This document shows, in pieces, positions 1 through 10,035 of a stretch of DNA of 64,000 nt; position 1 is the stretch's first letter; each line of letters starts with the position of its first letter. This DNA is from Inia geoffrensis (lineage: Eukaryota > Chordata > Mammalia > Artiodactyla > Iniidae). The DNA lies in the NCBI GenBank assembly GCA_036417435.1, contig CM070901.1, positions 164,382,044-164,446,043 on the forward strand. The letters run 5' to 3'. A program made the position numbers and the translations under genes. Below the pieces are notes generated by a model, which did not search any database, was not told where the DNA came from, and worked only from the letters and a program-made list of their open reading frames with translations.

Positions 1-234
1 CAAACTTCAAAGCCCAACCTCTTTCTTCTACCCCTCAGCTTGGTGTCTCTTGTCTGCCTGCCCTGCTACCAGGCCCATCCTGCCGGAAGCATCATAAAAT
101 CCTGAGGGTCCCATGGCTCCTGTTCCACACAGCAGGATCCCACCCCCACTGGGGCCTCAGCAGCTGTGTCTGGGCAACACATGGGGGTCACAGATCCTGG
201 GTTGGGCAGGCACCAGGTGGGAGAGGGCATAGCT

Positions 235-1160
235 TCCCCAGGTATCCAGGTGGCCTCCCTCCCTTCACTCAGGTGTCTCCACCTCATCCAAGGGCCTTCC
301 CTTGCTGCCCATCTAAATATTACTTCCTACTTGCCTTCTGTCCTTTTATCTGCTTTATGATTTTTTTCTTGGCACTACCAAACGACAGGTAATTATTTGC
401 TTGGCCTCCATCTCCGCTGAGGAGCCGGCTCTCATCACCTCTGCTCCCTCTACTATCTGTGGCCTTTGCAGAGCCATTCCCCAAGGGACCCTGCCTCTCC
501 TGCCTCCTCCTATTGTCCTCTCTCCCTTCTTCCTCCCACAAATGTTTATCCATGCCTACTCTGTGTCACTGAATAAGGTCAGTGCTGGTCCTTGCAAAGG
601 GAGAGACTGACAAGGAAACCACCTTATAATTCATTCACCCATCCCCAATCCTGTTGCCTTCCCCTGTTCTTCCCTCAGCGGTGCAGTCTGCTCTCCACAC
701 TGCAGCTTGAGCCATCCTGATAAAAGGGAGGTCAGAACACGTCACTCTTATGCTCAACCCCCTCCCATGGCTCCCTAGCCCAGAGGAAAAACCAGTGTCC
801 TTGCAGTGACCTGCAAGGCCTGCATGAGCTACCTCATCGCCTCCCACTCTTCCCTCTGAGAGCTCTATTCTGGCTGCACGGGCTGCCTTGCTGTTTTTCA
901 ACCTGCCAAGCATGCTTCTGCCTCAAACCTTTGCATTTGCCCTTGGTGCTGCTAGGAATGTCCTCCCCAGGTATCCAGGTGGCCTCCCTCTCTTCACTCA
1001 GATGTCTCCACCTCATCCAAGGGCTTCCCTCACTCCCCATCTAAATACTACTTCCTACTTGCCTTCTGTCTTTTTATCTGCTTTATTATCTTTTTTTTGG
1101 CCCTACCAAATGACAGATAATTATTTGCTTATTGTGTGTTCCCCTACAGGAGTATAAGTC
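235..1160 (+). mobile_element. L2 LINE fragments, including a duplicated segment
   Basis: 640-1160 reads as the sense 3' region of L2 (ATGGCTCCCTAGCCC, TTTGCATTTGCCCTTGG, then CCCCAGGTATCC). 237-403 is a second copy of part of it (compare 966-1132), about 90% identical. Confidence 0.7.
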
Positions 1161-1571
1161 CCATGAAATCTCCTACAGTTCCCCACCCCTCAGGAGAAAA
1201 AAAAGGGGGATAAAGAGAAAAGAATATCAGGAAACTATGAAGAAAGAAAAGACAACATTAACCATATTACTATAGATAATTATATTTAATTTATATTTAA
1301 TTTAATTAATTAAAACAACTTGCTTTGGATGCAGGAAGAGACAAAGGAACGGGCTGGACTAGAATGTCAAGAAATACACCCAACTGCACAGGAGAATTTA
1401 GTATTTGATAAAGGTGTCATCTCAAAGTGGAGAATGGACTCTCTAGTAAATTGTTCTAGGACAACTAGGTAGCCTACTGGGGGGAAAATGAGATCTCTAC
1501 CTCACATGGAGCATTAGGATAAGCTCCAAAGATTTAAATGTTTAAAAAAATTAAAATAAAATAAAAGCACT

Positions 1572-1704
1572 GGGACTTCCCTGGCAGCACAGTGGTTAAG
1601 AATCCGCCTGCCAATGCAGGGGACATGGGTTCAGGAAGATTCCACATGTCGTGGAGCAACTAAGCCTGTGTGCCACTTAGTTGTCATAAATAAATAAATA
1701 ATTT
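1572..1704 (+). mobile_element. tRNA-Glu-derived SINE (CHR type), internally deleted
   Basis: It starts GGGACTTCCCTGGCAGC and has the A-box region CAGTGGTTAAGAATC, but most of the sequence after the B-box GGTTC is missing. It ends in an ATAA-rich tail. Target-site duplication AAAATAAAAGCACT lies at about 1558-1571 and 1705-1718. Confidence 0.85.
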
Positions 1705-1802
1705 AAAATAAAAGCACTAAAGGAAAACGGGAGAGAATCTGTAATCTCATAGTGGGAAAAATCTAACCATGACTCAAAAAAAGTCATTAGAAAAGATTGA
1801 TA

Positions 1803-2166
1803 GGGACTTCCCTGGTGGCGCCATGGTTAAGAATCTGCCTGCCAATGCAGGGGACATGGGTTTGAGCCCTGGTCAGAGAAGATCCCACATGCTGCAGAGC
1901 AACTGAGCCCTAGCGCCACAACTACTGAGCCTGCACTCTAGAGCCCATGCGCCACAGTTGCTGAGCCCACGTGCCACAGCTACTGAAGCCCGCGCACCTA
2001 GAGCCCATGCTCTGTGGCAAGAGAAGCCACCACCACGAGAAGGCTGCGCACCGCCACGAAGAGCAGGCCCCACTTGCCGCAACTGGCGAAAGCCCACGCG
2101 CAGCAACGAAGACCCAACACAGCCACAAAAAAAAAAGAAAACCTAAATACATAAATAAATAAAAAA
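1803..2166 (+). mobile_element. Long CHR-type SINE
   Basis: A tRNA-Glu-like head is followed by the long tail with repeated CTACTGAGCC/GCCACA units that ends AACGAAGACCCAACACAGCC plus poly-A. Perfect 13-bp target-site duplication GAAAAGATTGATA at 1790-1802 and 2167-2179. Confidence 0.92.
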
Positions 2167-2321
2167 GAAAAGATTGATAAAGTCAAGTATATAAAATTAA
2201 AAACTGTTTCATGAAAAAATCATATAAATCAAGCCATAAGATGAATGACAAACTAAAGGAAAATATTTGCATCTCAGATCACAGATAAAGAGTCATCTCT
2301 CTAATTTATAAAGAATTTCCA

Positions 2322-2546
2322 GGGCTTCCCTGGTGGCGCAGTGGTTGAGAGTCCGCCTGCCGATAGAGGGGACACGGGTTCGTGCCCCGGTCCGGGAAGA
2401 TCCCACATGCCGCGGAGCAGCTGGGCCCATGAGCCATGGCCGCTGAGCCTGCGCGTCCGGAGCCTGTGCTCCGCGACGGGAGAGGCCACAGCAGTGAGTG
2501 GCCTGCGTACCGCAAAAAAAAAAAAAAAAAAAAAACTCAAAAAAAA
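2322..2546 (+). mobile_element. CHR-2-like SINE
   Basis: Head GGGCTTCCCTGGTGGCGCAG, B-box GGTTCGTGCCC and the CHR-2 tail through GCGTACCGC and poly-A. Target-site duplication AAGAATTTCCAG at 2311-2322 and 2547-2558. Its CpG richness and intact boxes suggest a recent insertion. Confidence 0.93.
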
Positions 2547-3195
2547 AAGAATTTCCAGAAGTCCATTAAAAGGGCCAAGAATCTAGTAGAAATAGGCATA
2601 AGATATGAACTGACAGTTTGCAGAAAAGTAAATACAAATGGCTTTTAAAGATATAGAAAGAAGATCAAACTCACTCGAAAGAAATGAAAATCAGGAAAAC
2701 CACACTAGGGTACAATTTCTTATCAGTCTGGCAAAAAATCCAAAAATTTAATAATATACTCTGTGGGCATTTCTGTAAGGAAACCGTACTCTCACACCTG
2801 CAAATATAAATTGGAACAGGTCCCCAAAAGGGCATTTTGGCAAAATCTATCAAAATTACAAATGAGTCCAGATATTCTACATCTGGGAATTTATCCTTTG
2901 GATGTACTTGCACAAGTGAGAAATGAGGTATGGATACAGTTATTATCTGCAGCACTGTTTGCAATAGCAAAAGACTGGAAACAAGTCAACTGTCCATTAG
3001 CAAGTGTTAGGTTAGGTAGAGCACAGTCTATCCATAAAATGGGATACTATGCAACTAAGAAAGAGAATAAGGGAGATCTGTGTGTCCAGATGGGGAAAGG
3101 ATATCTGTAAGGGATATTAAGTTTAAAAAACAAAGTGCAGAGCAGCATATATGATATCCCACCTTTCGTAGGAAAAGGGGGGAGAATTATATACA

Positions 3196-3505
3196 CAGTT
3201 GACCCTTGAACAATGCAGGGGTTAGGGGCTCTGAATCCCTGCACAGTGGAAAAACCCATGTACTGCTCTCTCTGCCTCATAAACAAAGGACTTGATAAAT
3301 GACTCACACAAGGGCAGGAACGGAAACAGTTTGGAGAGAATCAGGACTCAGACTCTCTTTTGATTCCATAGATTGTGATCGCTATTCAAACACAAACTTT
3401 TCCCCACGCAATTAAAGATCTGTACAATGAAAATCCAGGTACTATATTTATTGGAAAAAAATCCCTGTATAAGTGGAACCACCCGTGTCATTCAAGGGCC
3501 AACTA
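3196..3505. mobile_element. MER2-like Tigger non-autonomous DNA transposon
   Basis: CAGTTGACCCTTGAACAA at the left end is mirrored by TTCAAGGGCCAACTA at the right. The inner sequence (GGAAAAAAATCC and TATAAGTGGAACC, reverse) matches the MER2/Tigger pattern. About full length (310 bp). Confidence 0.75.
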
Positions 3506-3599
3506 TATATTCAAATTCCTACTGAGGAGCAGGGCAACAAGTGATTAAGAGCACAGGCTCAGAAGTCAGACTGCCTGAGTACAAATACACATTCTGGTA

Positions 3600-4030
3600 C
3601 CATACTGGGTTCAGTAGTGTCCCACCAAATGTCCACCTGGAACCTGTGAATGTGACCTTATTTGGAAATAGGGTCTTTGCAGATGTAATCAAGGTAAGAT
3701 GAGGTCATCCCTGATTAGGGTGGGCCCTACATCTAATATGACTGGTGTCCTTATAAGAAGAAGAAAATTTGGACACAGCGACAGACACACACATATGAAG
3801 ACAGAGGCAGAGATTAGAGTAATGCACCTACAAGTCAAGGAATGACAAGGATTGCTGGCAACCACCTGAAAATGGGAAAGAGGCACGGAAATTCTCCCTA
3901 TAGCCTCCGGAAGGAATGAGCCTTGTTGACACCTCAATTTTGGACTTTTAGCCTCCAGAACTGTGAGAGAATAAATTTCTGTTGTTTTAAGCTACCCAGT
4001 TTGTGATCATTTCTTATAGCAGCCCTAGAA
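3600..4030 (+). mobile_element. MLT1-type ERVL-MaLR LTR relic
   Basis: It contains ACCTTATTTGGAAATAGGGT, GACTGGTGTCCTTATAAGAA and the 3' end CTCCAGAACTGTGAGAGAAT with TGTTGTTTTAAGC. It is a solo LTR fragment with no coding capacity. Confidence 0.85.
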
Positions 4031-4670
4031 GCTGTAGTAGTAATACAGCTACTTAGAAGTTGTGTAATCTTGGAAAAGTTATTTAGCCTCTCTGTGCTCC
4101 AGTTTTCTCATTGGTCCTGGAACCAATCCTCCACAGATACCAAGGGACAACTATCAATGAATCACTATATTCTTGGACAAGTAACTCAGCCTCCCTGGGC
4201 CTCAGTTTCCCCATCTGTAAAATAAGGACAGTGAGATTGACCTTACTGTGCATTTAGTGTGCTCAGTGACACAATATAATGGGCACCTCACATGCATCAT
4301 CTCAGTTCATCACATTACAGATTTTATTAATATAGCCATTTTACAGATGAGGAGACAGGCTTAAGGAGTTTAAGCAGCTTGTTCAAGGTCACTCAGTCAG
4401 TAAATGGAGTAGTCAGGATTTGTCTAGAGGCCAATGTCAAGGTTATGGAGAGAAGGCAGTGTTAATCAGTTCAAGGAGACCCTGGGCCAAACCCCAGCTT
4501 TTTCACTCATTCACTAGTTGTGTGACCTTGGGTGAGTCTCTGGAACTCTCTGGCCTCTATCCCTATTAACAGGAAGAATGACTCTACTTCACAGGGAGAT
4601 AATGCAGGTAGAATGTCTAGAACAAGGCCTGGCATAGAGTAGGTGCTCAGTAAAGGGTGTTCCCTCCTCC
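4031..4670. repeat. Cluster of MIR fragments
   Basis: Sense MIR at about 4035-4125, 4150-4290 and 4480-4670 (CTCAGTTTCCCCATCTGTAA, GGTGCTCAGTAAA), and antisense at about 4300-4440 (CATTTTACAGATGAGGAG). Confidence 0.8.
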
Positions 4671-5815
4671 CTTCCTTATTTCCCTGCTCTGGTAGGGATT
4701 TCCGGCCTGCGGGCTGACCTAGCTGTCTTAGAGACAATATTTGTGTTCCCTCCTCCCATACTGAAAAGGCCTGGGGGACTGCTGAGAGCACCCCTCACTC
4801 CCAGCGTCACTCCATTCGCAGGGAGCCTCTGCCTGCTGGGGTCTAGGGGATAGTCTCCAGGCTGATGGAGAGCAGCCCAGTCGGAGAAGGGATATTCCGG
4901 CCCCAGGCCTGACACAGAAACCATAGCATTGTGCCACCTCAGTGTGTGTGTGGCTAGGGTGTGCACACAGGAGTTAGAAGGGCTGGTGCTCCGCAGGGGC
5001 GTGGCTGGCGTTCTGCCCTATGTTGAGTGAGCTGCCGGGCTACTACCTGCTGGAAGGTGAACACATTGTGTGGACAGCAGCTGGAGAAGTTGGCACAGTC
5101 CAGCTGCTGCTTGTCCAAGTGACAGCCCAGTGCGTCGCTAACGCTATGCATGGTGGAACAAATAAGAATTGTACCCTGAGGGCCTGAGCAACCCAAACCA
5201 GCCTACTTTCTTCCGCCCACCACCTACTGACACCCTCTCACTGAGCACCCTGGCCCCCAAGGGCCTCAGGTCTCACAGGCTATGAAGCAGGGTAGCTCCT
5301 CCACCCCAACAGGGCTCCTATACTCTGGAAATAAGCAAGCCCTCCATAAAGCAGGAGGGACTGCAGGTAGACTGCAGAGAGACCCTTAGAAGAAAGGTCT
5401 GTGCCCAACAATGCTCCCCACTTCAACTGGGAGTCCCATTCTTGAGAGAGGGTTGCTGAGGAAAGGAAAGGAGTCCTGCCCAAGGCAGAGAGATGCCCAA
5501 GTTAACCTGACCCTTATCTAGAAGCCCCAGAGCTCAGACGGGGTGCTGCATCAGGACTGGCTTCTCCTTGGTGCCACTGACTTGGAGGTCACAGCGGATA
5601 TTGGCCCCCCAAGGCCATGGTCATAAGCATCACCTTGTAGCCCATACTGAAGGGCTGCTTATGGCTGAACTGGAGGGTGATGACCTGCCCTGACGGGCAG
5701 GAGAGAGCATGGGACTTCCGGGGACCCCAGAATCCTTGGACTGCAGACTCGGGGCTGAATGGGGCTCTCTGGGCAGCCTCCAAGGCCATACACCATCTCC
5801 ACCACTATTCTCACT
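4671..5815. other. Unassigned sequence with coding-like minus-strand blocks
   Basis: No repeat family is recognised. On the minus strand, 5050-5160 reads MHSVSDALGCHLDKQQLDCA and continues with a Cys-rich stretch to an apparent donor (CAG/GTAGTA). At about 5540-5690, an acceptor-like CCTGCCCGTCAG precedes a frame beginning GQVITLQFSHKQPFSMGY; a shift of reading frame near 5610 leads to NIRCDLQVSGTKEKPVLM and a stop. They could be exons of a decayed gene, but I cannot name a family and chance is not excluded. Confidence 0.2.
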
Positions 5816-6450
5816 CACCTCTGAAATATCCCAGCCCACTCAGTGAAAGACTCCAGCCCCCTCTGAAGTATTCTTTTTGCCTCTGAAATAATCCAGCCTC
5901 CCGCAGAAGACTTCAACCTTCTCTACAACATTTCAGCTTCTCTCTGAAATACTCTAACCCTCCTCACTCCCCATAATACTCTAGCACTTTCTGAAATAAC
6001 CCAGCCCTCAGTGAAATTCTGTAGTCCCCCACTATACAATATTCCAATCATCTCTGAAGTACTCCAACCACAGCTTTGAAACAGCACTCCACTGTTAAAC
6101 TGCAGCTCAACTTTATTTTTTAATTTTATTTATTTATTTAGGCCGCACCACACAGCATGCAGAACTTCCCCAACCAGCGATCGGACCCGTGCCCCCTAGA
6201 GTGGAAGCGCGGAGTCTTAACCACTGGACCGCCAGGGAAGTCCTGCAGCTCAACTTTAAATGTGTGCTCCAAGTTCAATACTCCAGTCCCCCTGAAATAG
6301 GCCAAGACACATAACGCTCCTCACCCCACTATAATACTCTAGTCCTCACTCCCATTATAGTCTCCACCCCCAGTGAAAATCCTCCAGCCCCTTCAGTAAC
6401 ACTCCAGTCTCACTCTGATAGCCCAAAACCTCTGTAATGCTCTGTCTGTC
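5816..6450. repeat. Degenerate minisatellite (CTCTGAAATACTCCAGCC-type units)
   Basis: Repeated variants of CTCTGAAATA(C/T)TCCAGCCC, spaced roughly 25-35 bp, run from 5816 to 6085 and resume after a SINE at about 6259-6440. Confidence 0.7.
6116..6242 (-). mobile_element. Cetartiodactyl tRNA-Glu SINE, antisense
   Basis: The reverse complement starts GGACTTCCCTGGCGGTCC and ends with an A/T-rich tail. Perfect 16-bp target-site duplication CTGCAGCTCAACTTTA at 6100-6115 and 6243-6258. Confidence 0.92.
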
Positions 6451-8540
6451 CACAAAGATGGACGCCCAGGCCTGCCTAGAACATACTGAGAGGTAGTACT
6501 TGCTCTGGCTCCTGCTGGTTCAGACATCCTCCTGGACCTCAAATGGCTCCTGGACATCAACATAGGGCAGCATTAACACCCCTGCTGGGAGGAGGCTGTG
6601 AGATGACCCCACCAGCTTCCTCACAGTCCTCCAGCCAAACAGAGTCCCCTTCTAGAAATCTTCCCCCCGCCCCCACCCAGGTTAAGGGCCCCACTAACAA
6701 AACATGATAGTAGTCCCCAAAGGTTGGTGGCACTCAGGCCCTGTGGGACAGCACACCACTGACCTGCCAGGTCAACTTGTCAGGAACCCCCTGGCTGGGT
6801 CAGCTGCCCAGAGTAATCCCGCAGGCTCAGTCAGCTCCAGCACCCGGCCGGTTTCCCCCTTGTGCTGCTCTGAGACGCCTGTCCTGTGGCTCCATGGATC
6901 TAAGTTAAAAGGGCAGTTAGGCCAAGGCCAAGCTGTCTCTGCTCAAGGAACACAGTGACCCAGTAGGGCTTCTGAGTCACCAGGGAGTGGAGCTGGGCCC
7001 CTGGGGAGGGTTTGAGGGGTACCTGCCCTTTTTAGTGCTTATTCAAGTGCTACCCACTGGGTCACCCTTATGTGAGGGTGAGTGTAGCCAGAACTTAGCA
7101 AGTCCTTGACCATGAGGTGGCTGCATGGAAGATGATATTAATTATGGGTTAGCAAGTGGAAGGAGCTAGGTTCCAAGGCCAGCTGTGCTGTGTTACTTTA
7201 GGCCAAATCACTTTTCCCCTCTGAGCTGCAGTCGCTTTACATTTGAAACAGATAATAATACTTATCCTGCCCCCTACCAGTTTGCTTCAAGGCTCCAGTG
7301 AACTAGCCATTAGAGAGTGAATCTTGCATTTAACAAGTATTTATTGAGTGCCTACTATGTGCCAGGCCTGCATCAGACATAGACATAAAGTACTTATTAT
7401 TTCTCCCTGCATCAATCAGCTTATGTGCGTGCAGGGACTAGGGTATACAGTGATGGTGGGAGAGATTCTAAAACTCCTGATCAGACATCCCTCCCTGGTT
7501 CCTGACAGCCTTTTGTACACCTACTATGTACGAGGTACTTTCAAAGGCATCATATCCTTTACTCCTTATCCTGGGAGATAAATATTAAGTTCTGGTTTTA
7601 CTGATGTGGAAATTAAAGCTTAGCATTGTTAAGTCACAGCCTAAGAAAACATAGCTAGTAACTTATGGGGCTTAAATTTGGTCCATCCTACCTTTGACAA
7701 GGAAGAAGTCAGAGCAGCACCACACCTTGCTGCCCTCCACGAGCCAGGTCTGTTCCTGGGGGTCCTGGCAGTGGGGCCTGAGCCAGTGCCATCTCTGTCC
7801 TCCAAGAGACCCCAGTCCCATAGAGGACAAGAGGACCAGACTCCAAGCAAGACATCTGGAGGTTGAATAGGCCTCATAGGGCATCCTGTCCCACCCTGTC
7901 CTTGTTCAGATCAGGAAACAGAGGTCCAGAGGTGGGCAGACCCTTATTCAAGGTCACACAGCCCGTCAGAGGCCCTGCCTCTTACCCAGGTAAAGACTTG
8001 CTGCTCATAAAAGACAGAGCGTGCCAATCGCCCTCCAGTGGGGCCGACAAGAAGTGCTAGAGGGTCAGGGAAAGGAGAAAATACCACCTGCCTAGAAGGC
8101 TGAGCCTGGGCAAGAAAAGAGGAGGGAGAGGCTGCCAGCTGGGGAGACCTCTGGGCCAAGGGTTGGCAGTGGGACTTGTGTGCATCACCATGGGGGCCCA
8201 TCCCCTGCCCGTACATGAGGCTAGTCCATGAGGATCTCTGTTGCTCTCCCTGGTGATTCCTGAGACCAACCATTCTGCTGCTGAGCTATTCTGAGAAAGT
8301 AGTTCTTCCTGCTTCTGAGCTGAAATTCTGCTGCCTGAGGCTGCACCCGCTGGTCAGAATTCTGCTGTCTGGGTCCCCAGAAGCAGTATCATCCCAGAGC
8401 CTCGGGGGGTGGAAGTCGGGGGAGGGACTCTATCAGAGTTTTCACCTGTGGGCAATCTCCTATTTCTCCTTCAGAACCCACTAGATACCCTTTCCCCTGG
8501 GGAGTCATCCCTCTCCCCCAAGCAAAGTTCATTCCTTTCT
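6451..8540. other. Intergenic, mostly unique with MIR/L2 relics
   Basis: MIR-like sequence at about 7140-7290 (plus) and 7510-7650 (minus), and L2/MIR TTTATTGAGTGCCTACTATG at about 7340. A short minus-strand block near 6530-6580 (LPYVDVQEPFEVQEDV then stop) resembles coding sequence. Otherwise nothing is recognised. Confidence 0.4.
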
Positions 8541-8949
8541 TCATTCCTGTTTTCAACCAACGACTATCAAGCACCTACTACGTGCCAGGCACTATCGATG
8601 TGCTGGGTAGATCTGGTGACCAAAGCCCTGCCCTAGTGGAGCCGAAAGCCTAGGCGGGAGGGAGAAAAACACATTGACTAATACACACCCTGATAGCTGT
8701 TTTTTTCCCCAAAACTATCTAGCCAAATTTTATACATTACATTTGGCAATGATGTCTCTTTGGACCCTTTAATAGAGAACAGTGACCCCATCCTGCCTTT
8801 TTTTTTTTTAAAGACAACAACTGTTTTAAATGACCTAGTCAGTTGTCTTTCAGAATGTTCCACATTATAGGTGAGTGTGAAGGTTCCCTCTAGTGTCGTT
8901 TACCGTATTCCTCTAAACCTGGTGTCGCTTGTAACTGGAAGTTAGGTGG
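8541..8949. repeat. L2 fragment and unassigned AT-rich sequence
   Basis: About 8545-8690 is antisense L2 (CACCTACTACGTGCCAGGC, CCCTGCCCTAGTGGAGCC). The rest to 8949 is unassigned. Confidence 0.55.
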
Positions 8950-9214
8950 AAACCACAGGATGGAAAACTTTCTCTGTGAAGGGGCAGAAAGTAAATATTT
9001 TGGACTCTGCAGCTCATACAGTCTCTGTTGCAAGTACTCAGCACCGTCGTCATAGCATGAGAGTAGCCATACACAGTACGCAAATGGAGCATGGCTGTGT
9101 TTCAGTTACAACTTTATTCAAGGTCATTGAAATTGGGATTTAATGTAATTTTCATATGTCACGCAATATTATTCTTTCTTTGATTTTTTAGAACCATTTA
9201 AAAATGTAAAAACC
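8950..9214. mobile_element. Diverged hAT (Charlie-type) relic
   Basis: It shares AAACTTTCTCTGTGAAGGGGC, AGTAAATATTTTGGACTCTGC-like text and TACTCAGC with the element at 62612. The 3' part is cut by a SINE. Confidence 0.6.
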
Positions 9215-9517
9215 AGGCTTCCCTGGTGGTGCAGTGGTTGGGAGTCCGCCTGCCAATGCAGGGTACACGGGTTCGTGCCCCGGTGCGAGAAGATCCCACA
9301 TGCCACGGAGCAACTAAGCCTGTGCGCCACAACTACTGAGGACAAGTGCTGCAACTACTGAAGCCTGCATGCCTACAGCCCCTGCTCCCCAACAAGAGAA
9401 GCCACCGCAGTAAGAAGCCCACGCACCACAACGAAGAGTAGCTCCCGCTCCCTGCAACTAGAGAAAGCCCGCACATGGCAACGAAGACCCAACACAGCCA
9501 TAAGAAAAGAAAGAAAG
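9215..9517 (+). mobile_element. Long CHR-type SINE
   Basis: The CHR head and long tail run to AACGAAGACCCAACACAGCC and an AAGAAAG tail. It is immediately followed by a second SINE, and the first lands in the hAT relic at about 8950-9214. Confidence 0.9.
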
Positions 9518-9722
9518 AGGGCTTCCCTGGTGGCGCAGTGGTTGAGAGTCCGCCTGCCAATGCAGGGGACATGGGTTCATGCCCCGGTCCGGAAAGATCC
9601 CACATGCCGCGGAGCGGCTGGGCCCGTGAACCATGGCCGCTGAGCCTGCGCGTCCGGAGCCTGTGCTCCGCAATGGGAGAGGCCACAACAGTGAGAGGCC
9701 CGTGTATCGCAAAAAAAGAAAA
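9518..9722 (+). mobile_element. CHR-2-like SINE with expanded tail
   Basis: Head GGGCTTCCCTGGTGGCGCAG, B-box and CHR-2 tail ending GTGTATCGC. The poly-A tail has expanded into the GGAA microsatellite at about 9722-9822. Confidence 0.92.
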
Positions 9723-9822
9723 GAAAGGAAGGAAGGAAGGAAGGAAGGAAGGAAGGAAGGAAGGAAGGAAGGAAGGAAGGAAGGAAGGGAGGAAGGAAGA
9801 AAGAAAGAAAGAAAGAAAGAAG
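9722..9822 (+). repeat. (GGAA)n microsatellite
   Basis: About 16 nearly pure GGAA units are followed by GAAA units, grown from the tail of the adjacent SINE. Confidence 0.95.
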
Positions 9823-9834
9823 ATACACCAGAGA

Positions 9835-10035
9835 GTTCCTTCCCTCTCTGCCATGTGAGGACACATTGAGAAGGCGGCTGTCTGCAAGCCAGGAAGAGAG
9901 CTCCCACAAGAAACCCACCCTGCCAGACCTTGATCTGGGACTGCTAACTTCCAGAACTGTAAGAAGTAAATGTTTGTTGTTTGAGCCACCCAGTCTATGG
10001 CTTTTGGTATGGCAGCCCGAAGTGACTAACACATC
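9835..10035 (+). mobile_element. MLT1-type LTR 3' fragment
   Basis: The 3' half of an MLT1 LTR: GAAGGCGGCTGTCTGCAAGC, TTCCAGAACTGTAAGAAGTA, GTTGTTTGAGCCACCCAGTC, ending GTGACTAACACA. Its 5' half is absent. Confidence 0.85.

Larger units (their letters stand above)
1165..3185 (+). mobile_element. L1 3' end, split by three SINEs
   Basis: The AT-rich segments around the SINEs match the 3' ORF2/3' UTR region of an old mammalian L1 (L1M-type). Examples are GGGAATTTATCC at 2885, GCAATAGCAAAAGACTGGAAAC at about 2960-2981, ATGGGATACTATGCAAC near 3040 and AAAAGATTGATAAAG at 2169. There is no intact reading frame; this is a 5'-truncated relic. The 5' boundary near 1165 is approximate. Confidence 0.75.

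Noticed and set aside
2322..2400. tRNA-like A-box and B-box sequences (also at 9518, 11853, 31871)
   Set aside because: They are heads of tRNA-Glu-derived SINEs. Cloverleaf pairing is not intact and they continue into SINE tails, so they are not tRNA genes.
3600..4030. Possible retroviral coding sequence near the MLT1 LTRs
   Set aside because: Only LTR-type sequence is present. No gag, pol or env reading frame is recognisable nearby.
9333..9989. 218-codon minus-strand frame with Leu-Pro-Ser-Phe repeats
   Set aside because: It is the reverse translation of two SINEs and the GGAA microsatellite.
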